Shown here: in pieces, positions 1 to 7,324 of the stretch
Layout of the letters: each line of letters begins with the position of its first letter
Numbering within the stretch: position 1 is the stretch's first letter
Assembly (NCBI RefSeq): GCF_042433955.1
Contig: NZ_JBHLUH010000105.1
Coordinates: forward strand, 1-64,000
Source: Phytohabitans kaempferiae
Lineage (GTDB): Bacteria; Actinomycetota; Actinomycetes; Mycobacteriales; Micromonosporaceae
Reading direction: 5' to 3'
Length of the DNA stretch: 64,000 nucleotides
Position numbers and translations under genes: made by a program
Notes under the pieces: model-generated
What the model was told of the DNA's origin: nothing
Seen by the model: the letters and a program-made list of their open reading frames with translations, nothing else
Database searches by the model: none

Positions 1-57
1 ATGGACACCCACTAAACCTGTACATTCCACCCTGAAGTTAACAAACCACCGCTAGTC
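1..57. other. Left-edge segment, no gene recognised
   Basis: These bases are visibly richer in A and T than the rest of the window. They start where the similarity of the neighbouring mannonate-dehydratase-like gene ends, at about position 57. This may be the end of an inserted element or a rearrangement joint. Too little is visible to name it. Confidence 0.3.
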
Positions 58-766
58 GCTTGCCGAGCTTGGCCGCTTGGATGGGGGTCAGGCGGTGGTG
101 TGCGTCGTGCAGCAGGGGCAGCTCAGGGCCGAACTCGGCGCGGACGGCCTCGAACACCGACGGAATGTGGCGTAGGTACGCGGCGGTGTCCCAGGTCTCC
201 TCGACCGGGCGGGGCGCTCGACGGGCGGGATCGTAGTCGTAGCGTCCCCCACCGTCCGGGGTCGCCGACGAGGCCACACCGTATACCGTCGCCATGCCCG
301 GCACGCCGGTCTGCACCCGCACAGCTTGGTAGCCCAGCCCCAGATGCGCCCGGATCGAGTCGAACAGTTCGGGCAGGTCCCTCCCACTCGCGTGTCCGTA
401 GGTAAGGCAACCGGTCCGGCACCTACCGCCCAGGAGTTGGTACAGCGGAAGGCCGGCGGACTTCGCTTTGATGTCCCACAGGGCGGTGTCCACTGCGGCG
501 ATGGCCGCCATGGTCACCGGTCCGCGCCGCCAGTACGCGCCACGGTAGAGGTACTGCCAGGTGTCCTCGATGCGGTGCGCGTCCCGTCCGATCAGCAGCG
601 GGACGACGTGGTCGGCCAGGTAGCTGGCCACGGCGAGTTCGCGGCCGTTCAGCGTCGCGTCGCCCAGTCCGACGTGCCCGTCCGATGTGGTGATGCGCAG
701 CGTGACGAAATTTCGTCCAGGGCTCGTGACGAGGACTTCCGCGGACGCGATATGCATGCTTGTCAC
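38..766 (-). pseudogene. Truncated D-mannonate dehydratase-like enolase-superfamily protein (ManD/RspA type)
   Basis: The open frame encodes 242 residues where ManD/RspA proteins usually have about 400. The N-terminal capping domain and start of the barrel are well conserved, including GDATLNGRELAV, WDIKAKSAGLPLYQLLGG and LLHDAHHRLTP; the last holds the first metal-ligand Asp and a catalytic His. Similarity stops after AAKLGK near position 58 and six unrelated residues lead to a stop. The remaining barrel metal ligands are therefore missing and the protein should be inactive. Intact members dehydrate D-mannonate or related sugar acids. The gene lies downstream of a LacI regulator and a strong palindrome, so it was probably a sugar-acid catabolic target of that regulator. 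Confidence 0.8.
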
Positions 767-822
767 CTTCCGGCTGTACAGCTTCGTGAACTCGCGACCG
801 GATCATTTCGGCACGGCGTGGA

Positions 823-1887
823 CTAGCGTGGCAACCGGTTGCCACGAGTTGTCTTCGTCGGGTTCGGCCGACGCCCCGGACAGCGCCGAGCGGTCGAGTC
901 CCGGATGATCAGGCGGACCGGCAGCACCATCGGCTGCCCGGTGTGTCCGGTCGCGCCATCGATCATGGTGAGCAGATGCTTCGTGGCGGCCGCCCCTTGG
1001 GCGAACAGTGGCGCCGCGATGGTCGTCAGTCGGGGAGTGACCAGGTCGGCGGCGACGATGTCGTCGAAGCCGACCACGCTGACGTCGCCTGGAACGTCGA
1101 TTCCCAGTTGGCTCAGACCACGGATGAGCCCTATTGCCATCTGGTCGTTGTAGGTGATCACGGCCGTCGTGGGCCGTCGGCGCAACTCGTCGGCCGCCGC
1201 CCTCCCGCCATCAATAGTGGGACTGAACGGTCCGATCCGGCGGATCTTGATGTCGAGTGCCGTGGCCGCTTCGAGCACGGATCGCCAGCGGATCCCGTTC
1301 GCCCACGACGGCTCTGGCCCGGCGGCGTAGGTGATGTGGTCATGCCCCAACTCTCTGAGGTGTTCGGCCGCCCGGCGGGCACCATGCGGATTGTCGGTCA
1401 CCACACAGGGGATGTCCGGAATATCCCGGTTTAGGACCACGATCGGCCGCTGCTTGGAGATCATCCGGATGGCGGCGTCCGACAGGCGGCTGCTGGCCAG
1501 GACGACGCCGTCGACGATCGGCAGCGCCCGCTCCAGCGCGGCGCGTTCCAAACGGTCCGACTCCTGTGCGTCGATCAACACCGTTGTCGACGCTGCATCA
1601 GCGGCGGCTTGCTGCACCCCTTGGACCAACTGCGCGAACACCGGGTTGGTGAAGTCGGCGACGACAAGAGCGATCAGATGGGTGCGCGCCGTGGTGAGTG
1701 CCCGAGCCAGTGGATTCGTCCGATACCCGAGTCGCTCGGCGACCTGCCGAACCCGTGCGGCTGTGTTCGAGTTGACGCGGCTCGGCTTGGAGAATGCCCT
1801 CGACACTGTCGAGGGCGCGACGCCGGCTTCGCGGGCGACGTCATAGATCGTGGTGCGCTTGACTGGCGATTGGTGGGGCTGGGACAT
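823..1887 (-). CDS. LacI-family transcriptional regulator (A)
   Basis: This 354-residue protein has an N-terminal helix-turn-helix with the LacI signature TIYDVAREAGVAPSTVSRAF (about residues 13-32). A hinge follows (NPLARALTTARTHLIALVV), then a periplasmic-binding-protein-like effector domain ending VVGFDDIVAADLVTPRLTTI. Proteins of this family repress sugar catabolic genes until a sugar or sugar acid binds. The ATG at 1887 has a weak purine-rich stretch upstream. The last codons overlap the palindrome at 827-846, which is also upstream of the truncated ManD-like gene transcribed in the same direction. I infer that the regulator controls that gene. Confidence 0.9.
   Translation of the reverse strand: MSQPHQSPVKRTTIYDVAREAGVAPSTVSRAFSKPSRVNSNTAARVRQVAERLGYRTNPLARALTTARTHLIALVVADFTNPVFAQLVQGVQQAAADAASTTVLIDAQESDRLERAALERALPIVDGVVLASSRLSDAAIRMISKQRPIVVLNRDIPDIPCVVTDNPHGARRAAEHLRELGHDHITYAAGPEPSWANGIRWRSVLEAATALDIKIRRIGPFSPTIDGGRAAADELRRRPTTAVITYNDQMAIGLIRGLSQLGIDVPGDVSVVGFDDIVAADLVTPRLTTIAAPLFAQGAAATKHLLTMIDGATGHTGQPMVLPVRLIIRDSTARRCPGRRPNPTKTTRGNRLPR
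827..846. promoter_or_regulatory. LacI-type operator, perfect 20-bp palindrome
   Basis: The sequence CGTGGCAACCGGTTGCCACG is a perfect inverted repeat with the central CG typical of LacI/GalR operators. It lies inside the last codons of the lacI-type gene and about 60 bases upstream of the ManD-like start at 766. Repression of the downstream gene by the adjacent regulator is inferred. Confidence 0.75.
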
Positions 1888-1912
1888 CTCAGTGCTCCCG
1901 CAGCGGCAAACC

Positions 1913-1924
1913 GAGTGATCACTC
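1913..1924. promoter_or_regulatory. Short palindrome upstream of lacI-type gene
   Basis: GAGTGATCACTC is a perfect 12-bp palindrome 26 bases upstream of the regulator start at 1887. It could be an autoregulatory site, but it does not match the 827-846 palindrome. Confidence 0.3.
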
Positions 1925-2007
1925 TAAGCCACCCGTGACCTGCCGACCAATCACCGCGTGTGCTCCCCGCGGGGGCACCAGTCCGGCAGGCACTCGTGGC
2001 CGGCGCG

Positions 2008-2546
2008 CTAGCGAGTGTCTTTGAGTAGCCGTCGGGCCATGACGATGCGTTGGATCTGGTTGGTGCCCTCGTAGATCTGGGTGATCTTCGCGTCCCGCAT
2101 CATCCGCTCCAAGGGGAAGTCGCGGGTGTAGCCGTAGCCGCTTAGCAACTGGGCCGCGTCGGTGGTAATAGCTATGGCCGTGTCGGAGGCGAAGCACTTG
2201 GCTGCGGCGCCGAAGAACGTCAGGTCCGGCTCGTCGCGTTCGGACTTGGCTGCGGCCGTGTAGGTCAGCTGCCTGGCCGCGGCGAGGCTGGCGTTCATGT
2301 CGGCGAGCATGAACTGTATGCCTTGGAAGTCGGCGATCGGCCGGCCGAACTGACGGCGTTGCTTGAGGTACCTGAGGGCGTAGTCATGGGCGGCTTGGCC
2401 GATGCCGACTGCCCCCGCGGCGATCGTCACCCGGGTGTGGTCCAGGGTGCGCAAGGCGGTGGCGAAGCCGGTGCCGGGTGTCCCGATCATCCGGGACGCG
2501 GGTATCCGGACGTTGTCCAGGTAGACCTCGCGGGTGGGCGAGCCGT
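2008..2546 (-). pseudogene. Acyl-CoA dehydrogenase, C-terminal remnant
   Basis: About 180 residues match the C-terminal half of acyl-CoA dehydrogenases. They run from REVYLDNVRIPASRMIGTPG through the helical FAD-binding and tetramer region (YLKQRRQFGRPIADFQGIQF, then IYEGTNQIQRIVMARRLL). The N-terminal half with the active-site entrance is gone, and the frame runs back into part of a CocE-like hydrolase sequence. The intact enzyme would oxidise an acyl-CoA to an enoyl-CoA. It lies in the same direction as the CitE/CoA-transferase/MaoC operon upstream and may once have been its last gene. No function is expected now. Confidence 0.8.
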
Positions 2547-2547
2547 C

Positions 2548-2790
2548 GGATGAGCCGGTGCCGGCGAGGTCGACGAGCAGGCTGGCGTTTGCCGTGGTCG
2601 GCGAACCAGCGCGCCGAGGCGTCGTGGGCGACGCCGGATGCCAGGTCTTTGCGGTAGGGCAGCAGGGTCAGCAGTGCCGGCACTGCATGGTTGACGAGGG
2701 ACGGTGCAGATCGGCGGACAACGTGACGTCGGGTTCCGAGGTGGGGACGCGTACGCCACGGAGCACCTCGATGGATGCCTTGTCGGGCAT
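2548..2790 (-). pseudogene. CocE/NonD hydrolase, frameshifted N-terminal remnant
   Basis: From an ATG at 2790 one frame reads IEVLRGVRVPTSEPDVTLSA. After a frameshift near 2705 a second frame reads VPALLTLLPYRKDL and ARWFADHG. After another near 2590 a third reads ASLLVDLAGTGSSDG. Put together, these match the first 85 or so residues of the two full-length CocE-type hydrolases in this window. The remnant ends abruptly where the acyl-CoA dehydrogenase remnant begins. The catalytic serine region is missing. This is a third, dead copy of the hydrolase family that heads both catabolic cassettes. Confidence 0.75.
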
Positions 2791-2808
2791 TGGCGTCTCC
2801 GGTGATGG

Positions 2809-3717
2809 CTATGAGTGGTGGCGCAGGCTTTCGAGGGCGCGTAGGTAGATCGGGTGGTCGACGAACTTTCCGTCGACCCGCACGGCGGCCTGACCGTGTG
2901 CCCGAGCCTCCTCGAAGGCGGCCACGATGCGGCGTGCTCGCTGTACGTCCTCCTGGCTCGTCTCGGCGTACGCCAGGTCGACCGTTTCGTTCTGACGGGG
3001 ATGCAGTGTGATGCGGCCCTGGAACCCGAGCCGCCGGGACCGCCGGCAGTCGCCGGCCAAGCCTTCGAGGTCATCCAGCCAGGTCCAGGGACCGTCGATC
3101 GGTGCGGTCAGGGCTGCGGCACGGGCCGCGATCACGAGCCTCGAGCGGGCATATTGAAGCTCCGCCGCCTCCGGCGTGAGATCCACGCCGAGGTCGGCGG
3201 TGAGGTCGCCGGACCCGAGTAGCGCGGTGAGGACTCGCGGTGGTGCGCCGGCCAGGATGTCGTCGCAGCGGGCGACGCCGGCGGCGGTCTCGATCAGTGG
3301 AAGGAGGCGGACCGCGCCGGTCGGTAGGCCTGCGGCCTGTTCGACACCGGTGATGAGGGCGTCGGCTTCCGCCAGTTCGCTGGGATCCTGGACCTTGGGC
3401 AGGATCACCGCGCCAGGGCCCGCGGCGACGACGGCGGTGAGGTCGTCGGCGAGCAGGCCGGAGCCGGTGCCGTTGACACGTACCGCCACGGCTCGCCCGC
3501 GGTATGCCGGCAGCCAGTCTTGGGCGGCAGCCCGCGCGGCCGCCTTCCTCTCGCTGGCGACCGCGTCCTCCAGGTCCATGACCACTACGTCGGACCGGAG
3601 TCCGCACGCCTTGCGTAGCTTGCCTTCGTCGCTGGCGGGTACGAAGAGCCACGACCGCCGGGGACGGTCGTCGAAAATCGCCGGAGGGCTGTTGTCGACG
3701 CCGGATCCGGGGTTCAC
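2809..3717 (-). CDS. HpcH/HpaI-CitE family lyase (acyl-CoA lyase, possibly citramalyl-CoA lyase)
   Basis: This 302-residue CitE-like TIM barrel shows the family's N-terminal RSWLFVPASDEGKLRKA, the VVMDLEDAV metal/substrate loop, VRVNG, VILPKV and LLPLIETAAGV. It ends with the conserved GRITLHPRQ region. Family members cleave 3-hydroxyacyl-CoAs such as citramalyl-CoA or malyl-CoA with Mg2+. Its start overlaps the CoA transferase stop by four bases, and with the MaoC gene it forms a three-gene operon. CoA transferase, hydratase and lyase are the three steps of itaconate breakdown to pyruvate and acetyl-CoA, so citramalyl-CoA lyase is the leading guess. A malyl-CoA-type substrate remains possible. 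Confidence 0.8.
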   Translation of the reverse strand: MNPGSGVDNSPPAIFDDRPRRSWLFVPASDEGKLRKACGLRSDVVVMDLEDAVASERKAAARAAAQDWLPAYRGRAVAVRVNGTGSGLLADDLTAVVAAGPGAVILPKVQDPSELAEADALITGVEQAAGLPTGAVRLLPLIETAAGVARCDDILAGAPPRVLTALLGSGDLTADLGVDLTPEAAELQYARSRLVIAARAAALTAPIDGPWTWLDDLEGLAGDCRRSRRLGFQGRITLHPRQNETVDLAYAETSQEDVQRARRIVAAFEEARAHGQAAVRVDGKFVDHPIYLRALESLRHHS

Positions 3718-4955
3718 CGTTCGCTCACAGCTGTGGAGGGAGCCGGTCTGGCCGGCGGCTCCGCGCCGAAGACGTGCGCCGCCCGGAGCCGCTCGACGAC
3801 GGTCTGGTCGTAGCCGAGCAGGCCGGTAAGGATCTCCTCGGTGTGCTCGCCGCGGCGTGGCGCACGATGGTGCCGCCTACGGTCAATCCCGACCCGCACC
3901 GGCGATCGGACCATCCTCACCTGGCCGAAGACCGGGTGGTCGGCAGTTACGACGAGCCGCCGCGCGGCGGTTTGTTCCTCGTCAAGGGCCTGGGAGACGT
4001 CGTTGACCGGCGCGCAGGGTACGGCGGCGGCGCGTAACAGGTCCAGCCACTGTGCGACGGTCCGGGTGGCCAGGACACCGTCGAGGATGTCCTGGAGTTC
4101 GGCTTGGTGTACGGCCCGGTCCTTGAAGGTGGCGAACCGTGGGTCGCCGGCGAGCTCGGGCCGGTCGAGCGCCTTGACCAGACGATGCCAGAACTTTTCC
4201 TTCGCGCACCCGAGGACAAGCCAGCCGTCCTTGGCGGAAAAGACCTGGAACGGTACCAGAGACGGGTGCGCCGAGCGGCGTGTGCGCCCTGGTTCGTACC
4301 CGGCGTTGAGGTGCCATGTCGCTAGGTAGGTCAGCATGCCCATCGCGGTGTCGTAAAGGCTGAGATCGCAGTCCATTCCTACGCCGTCGCGGCGGGCGGC
4401 GTGGACCCCTGCCAGCAGCGAAATGGCCGCTACGAGGCCACCGCTGTAATCCACAAGGGATGGTCCGGTCTTGGCTGGCGGCCCGTCGGGTTCGCCGGTG
4501 AGCGTCATCCATCCGGCGAGCCCCTGCAACACGTAGTCGTAGCCGGGCTCCGCCGATCGCGGCCCGGTCATTCCGAATCCGGAGAGCGAGCAGCAGACGA
4601 TGCGGGGGTTGACCTCCTTGAGGTCGTCGTACCGGATGTGCAGCTTGGCCGGCACGTCGCCGCGGAGGTTGGAGTACACGGCGTCGGCGTTGCGGACCAG
4701 GTCTTCGAAGACCGCGCGCCCCTGCGGATGGCGGATGTCCAGGCCGATGCTGCGCTTGTTTCGGTTGAATGTCTCGAAGAACAGCGAGTCCTCGCCGTCG
4801 GCGTACGGGGGGACGTACCGGCCGACGTCACCGCCGGCCTCCGGGTCCTCAATCTTGATCACGTCGGCGCCGAGGTCGGCGAGGTGCACCGAGCCGAACG
4901 GGCCGGCCCCGTACTGTTCCAGGGCGATGACGCGGATGTCGGCCAGCGGCATCAT
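3714..4955 (-). CDS. Class III (CaiB/BaiF) CoA transferase
   Basis: This 413-residue protein begins MMPLADIRVIALEQYGAGPF and carries the class III landmarks. These are LADLGADVIKIEDP, FFETFNRNKRSIGLDIRHPQ, the FGMTGPRSAEPGYDYVLQG loop, and the catalytic aspartate in MDCDLSLYDTAMG. The start was chosen for the GAGGAG seven bases upstream and the ATGA overlap with the MaoC stop; a longer open frame upstream has no similarity. It should move CoA between a donor acyl-CoA and a carboxylate. The residues just before the C-terminal GEHTEEILTGLLGYD are unusually basic. Itaconate or a similar dicarboxylate is an inferred acceptor. Confidence 0.88.
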   Translation of the reverse strand: MMPLADIRVIALEQYGAGPFGSVHLADLGADVIKIEDPEAGGDVGRYVPPYADGEDSLFFETFNRNKRSIGLDIRHPQGRAVFEDLVRNADAVYSNLRGDVPAKLHIRYDDLKEVNPRIVCCSLSGFGMTGPRSAEPGYDYVLQGLAGWMTLTGEPDGPPAKTGPSLVDYSGGLVAAISLLAGVHAARRDGVGMDCDLSLYDTAMGMLTYLATWHLNAGYEPGRTRRSAHPSLVPFQVFSAKDGWLVLGCAKEKFWHRLVKALDRPELAGDPRFATFKDRAVHQAELQDILDGVLATRTVAQWLDLLRAAAVPCAPVNDVSQALDEEQTAARRLVVTADHPVFGQVRMVRSPVRVGIDRRRHHRAPRRGEHTEEILTGLLGYDQTVVERLRAAHVFGAEPPARPAPSTAVSER

Positions 4956-5485
4956 GGCCGCTCCTCGGCCGTCGCGGTGAACGGTGTCGTGGCGGTCGGG
5001 AAGCTGCGGCGTGCGCCCTCCGCGCCGCGCTTGTACACATAGAAGGTGCGCAGAAACGACAGGACCTCGTCGCCGTGCTGGTTGAGCGCCCGCGTCTTGA
5101 TCGTGACGATACCGGCCTGTGGCCGACTGGCGGACTCTCGCACCGCCACCACCATGGATTCGGACCACAAGGTGTCCCCGGCGAACACCGGCCGGGAGAG
5201 GACCACGTTGTCGAAGCCGAGGTTGGCGAACGCGTTGAACGTCGTGTCGATGACGCTCTGCCCGACGGTGATGGCGAGCGTCAGGGTCGAGACCACCAGC
5301 GACCGGCCGAACTCGGAGGAGCGGCCGGTCTCGGCGTTGAAGTGCGTCTCGGCCGTGTTCATGGTCAGCAGCGTGAACCAGGTGTTGTCCGTCTCGGTGA
5401 TCGTCCGGCCCAGGGGGTGCTGGTAGACGTCGTCGATCTCGAAGTCTTCGAAGAAGCGGCCCTGCCAGCCTGGCTTGATCGTCAC
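4952..5485 (-). CDS. MaoC-like hot-dog-fold dehydratase/hydratase
   Basis: This 177-residue protein has the MaoC start GRFFEDFEIDDVYQHPLGRT and the active-site block TETDNTWFTLLTMNTAETHF, with the Asp and His expected for hydration. PVFAGDTLWSESMVV is typical of mesaconyl- and itaconyl-CoA hydratase relatives. It is the first gene of the operon with the CoA transferase and CitE-like lyase. It would hydrate an enoyl-CoA such as itaconyl-CoA. The palindrome at 5552-5568 lies about 65 bases upstream of its start, so GntR control is likely. Confidence 0.82.
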   Translation of the reverse strand: MTIKPGWQGRFFEDFEIDDVYQHPLGRTITETDNTWFTLLTMNTAETHFNAETGRSSEFGRSLVVSTLTLAITVGQSVIDTTFNAFANLGFDNVVLSRPVFAGDTLWSESMVVAVRESASRPQAGIVTIKTRALNQHGDEVLSFLRTFYVYKRGAEGARRSFPTATTPFTATAEERP

Positions 5486-5551
5486 TGCGGTTCCCTCCCG
5501 TCATCGCGACGCGACGATGATCAACAGACGGAGTCGCGTCGCCCGGGAGCA

Positions 5552-5568
5552 TAAACCTCTGAGGTTTA
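5552..5568. promoter_or_regulatory. GntR operator candidate 1
   Basis: TAAACCTCTGAGGTTTA is a perfect inverted repeat around one central base. It lies between the MaoC start (5485) and the GntR stop (5574), where the operon promoter should be. A close copy occurs at 6395-6409 upstream of the gntR-type gene. Confidence 0.75.
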
Positions 5569-5573
5569 GGTGG

Positions 5574-6299
5574 TCAATCGCCGGGATTCAGCTCGCGGTC
5601 GATGCGCTTGTACGTCCGTGTGAGGTACCTCAGGTGAGCCCTGGCCGCCTCGCGCGCGCCCGCCTGGTCGCGGGCCTCGAGGTGGCCGAGGATCTCGCGA
5701 TGGTCGGCGTCGACCTGATGCCAGAACCGCTCTGGCGCGCGGTCGCGCAGGAGGCGCTCCTTGATCACCGCGAAGATGGGCTCCACGACCATCTCGATCA
5801 TCGGGTTGTGCGCGGCCCGCAGCACTGCGATGTGGAAGTCGCGGTTCGAGGTGAACACCGTCGCCGGATCGACCTGGTCGGGATCGAACAGGGCCTGGCG
5901 GATCGCTGAGATCTCCTGCGTGGTGTGGCGCAGGGCCGCCATCTCGGCCGCTGGCACCTCGAGCAGCTCCCTCATCTCCAGCAGGGCCGCGATCGACACG
6001 TGGGTACCGGCGGTCAATCGCACCAGGGAGTTCTGCAAGGTCTCGCTGACCTGTTCGGGATCGGGGGGCGCCACGAAGACTCCGCCGGCCACGCCGCGCC
6101 GGATCGTGACGAAGCCCTGGCTCGCGAGGGCGCGGAGCGCCTCCCGGGCGGTGCTGCGACTGACCTTGAAGCGGCTGGACATCTCCGGCTCGGTCGGAAG
6201 CCGATCCCCGGGACGCAGTTCTCCGGCGAGGATCTGGTCGCGGATCGCCTCCGCGAGCCGGTCGTACGCGGTCGCCACTGATCCACTCCGGCCAGGCAT
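5574..6299 (-). CDS. GntR-family regulator, FadR/FCD subfamily
   Basis: This 241-residue protein has a winged helix in its first 75 residues (LAEAIRDQILAGELRPGDRL, then SRSTAREALRALASQGFVTI) and an all-helical FCD effector domain with NRDFHIAVLRAAHNP and the second histidine in VDADHREILGHL. The ATG at 6299 follows GGTGGGGACG; a longer frame from 6443 has no similarity in its extra 48 residues and would cross the second operator. FCD regulators bind carboxylates through a metal. It lies upstream of the MaoC/CoA transferase/CitE operon in the same direction, and the two matching palindromes suggest it represses both that operon and itself. Confidence 0.9.
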   Translation of the reverse strand: MPGRSGSVATAYDRLAEAIRDQILAGELRPGDRLPTEPEMSSRFKVSRSTAREALRALASQGFVTIRRGVAGGVFVAPPDPEQVSETLQNSLVRLTAGTHVSIAALLEMRELLEVPAAEMAALRHTTQEISAIRQALFDPDQVDPATVFTSNRDFHIAVLRAAHNPMIEMVVEPIFAVIKERLLRDRAPERFWHQVDADHREILGHLEARDQAGAREAARAHLRYLTRTYKRIDRELNPGD

Positions 6300-6394
6300 C
6301 GTCCCCACCCTGATTTTGATCACGAAGAGCGCTCGAGGCCGGCAGCCCCGCCAGCTTTCTTGACGGACCGTCGACCCGACGTTAACGTACCCCA

Positions 6395-6409
6395 AAAGCT
6401 CAGAGGTTT
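6395..6409. promoter_or_regulatory. GntR operator candidate 2
   Basis: AAAGCTCAGAGGTTT matches AAACCTCTGAGGTTT at 5553-5567 in 12 of 15 positions, and one half-site, GAGGTTT, is identical. It lies about 95 bases upstream of the GntR start at 6299 and in the divergent region with the IclR gene, so it may mark autoregulation. Confidence 0.65.
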
Positions 6410-6541
6410 CATCACTGTGAAGCCCGTGTGTCGATGAGTCCACAGGCGGCGATCGGTTCGCTCTTGCGTTCGCGGCAACACCGCCTTAACGTGCCCTTAC
6501 TCATCTGGCAAAACTTATTCTCACCACATGAGAGGGCTGCA

Positions 6542-7324
6542 GTGAGTCAAGCGGCGGAGAAGGCGTTGATGGTGTTGGAGCATGTGACCTCGGCCAGGGA
6601 ACCGGTCAGTGCCATGGCGGTCGCCGGGGAGTTGGGGCTGGACAAGTCCACCGGCTCGCGCCTGCTCGCGATGCTGACCGAGCGGGGCTGGCTGGTGCGC
6701 GACGACCGGACCCGCCTGTACAGCGTGGGACCGACGATGGTGCGGCTCGGTGCGAGCGCCGCGGCGGCGAGCACCTCGTTGCGGGTGATCCTGCTGCCGT
6801 TGCTGACCCGGTTGCGCGACCACACGGAGGAGACGGTCAGCTTCCACCGGCTCATCGGTGACCGCCGGGTCTGCGTCGCCGGGGTGGAGAGCGAGCGGGT
6901 TATCCGGCGCGCGTTGCCGATCGGTGAGGCGTTCGCTTTACACATCGGACCGACGGGCAAGGCGATCCTGGCCTTCGTCGATCCGGCGCAACGCGAGCAG
7001 GTGCTGCAGGCGGCGGGGACAGAGGCGGACCAGGTGCGCGCGTACCTCGACGCGGCGGTCCGGACCGGTGTGGTGTCGACCGATGGCGACCACGCCCCCG
7101 AGGTCGCCGGCCTCTCCGTGCCCGTGTTCGACCAGACCGGGGTCTTCGGCGCGCTGACCGTGGCCGGGCCGGTGCACCGGTGGGTGCCGGCGCTGCGGGC
7201 CCAGGCCGCGCCGGTGGTGCTGGCGGCCGCCCGGTCATTGTCGGAGTCGCTGGGCGCGTCCAGTGGCCGGTACTTGGGCTGGGAGAAGACATTGCAGGCC
7301 GTGCCGCAGGGAGCGCCGGCGTGA
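6542..7324 (+). CDS. IclR-family transcriptional regulator
   Basis: This 260-residue protein starts at GTG 6542, preceded by AGAGG; upstream in-frame sequence lacks similarity. An N-terminal winged helix (ALMVLEHVTSAREPVSAMAV, then LDKSTGSRLLAMLTERGWL) is followed by a GAF-like effector domain with ETVSFHRLIGDRRVCVAGVE, LHIGPTGKAILAF and VAGLSVPVFDQTGVFGALTV. IclR proteins sense small organic acids, often aromatic or dicarboxylic. Its stop overlaps the CoA transferase start by four bases (GTGA), so it is the first gene of cassette A. It probably regulates that cassette together with itself. Confidence 0.9.
   Translation: MSQAAEKALMVLEHVTSAREPVSAMAVAGELGLDKSTGSRLLAMLTERGWLVRDDRTRLYSVGPTMVRLGASAAAASTSLRVILLPLLTRLRDHTEETVSFHRLIGDRRVCVAGVESERVIRRALPIGEAFALHIGPTGKAILAFVDPAQREQVLQAAGTEADQVRAYLDAAVRTGVVSTDGDHAPEVAGLSVPVFDQTGVFGALTVAGPVHRWVPALRAQAAPVVLAAARSLSESLGASSGRYLGWEKTLQAVPQGAPA

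Noticed and set aside
4956..5552. An in-frame extension of the CoA transferase of almost 200 residues.
   Set aside because: It lies over the MaoC gene in another frame and has no family similarity; ATG 4955 has a ribosome-binding site and an ATGA overlap.
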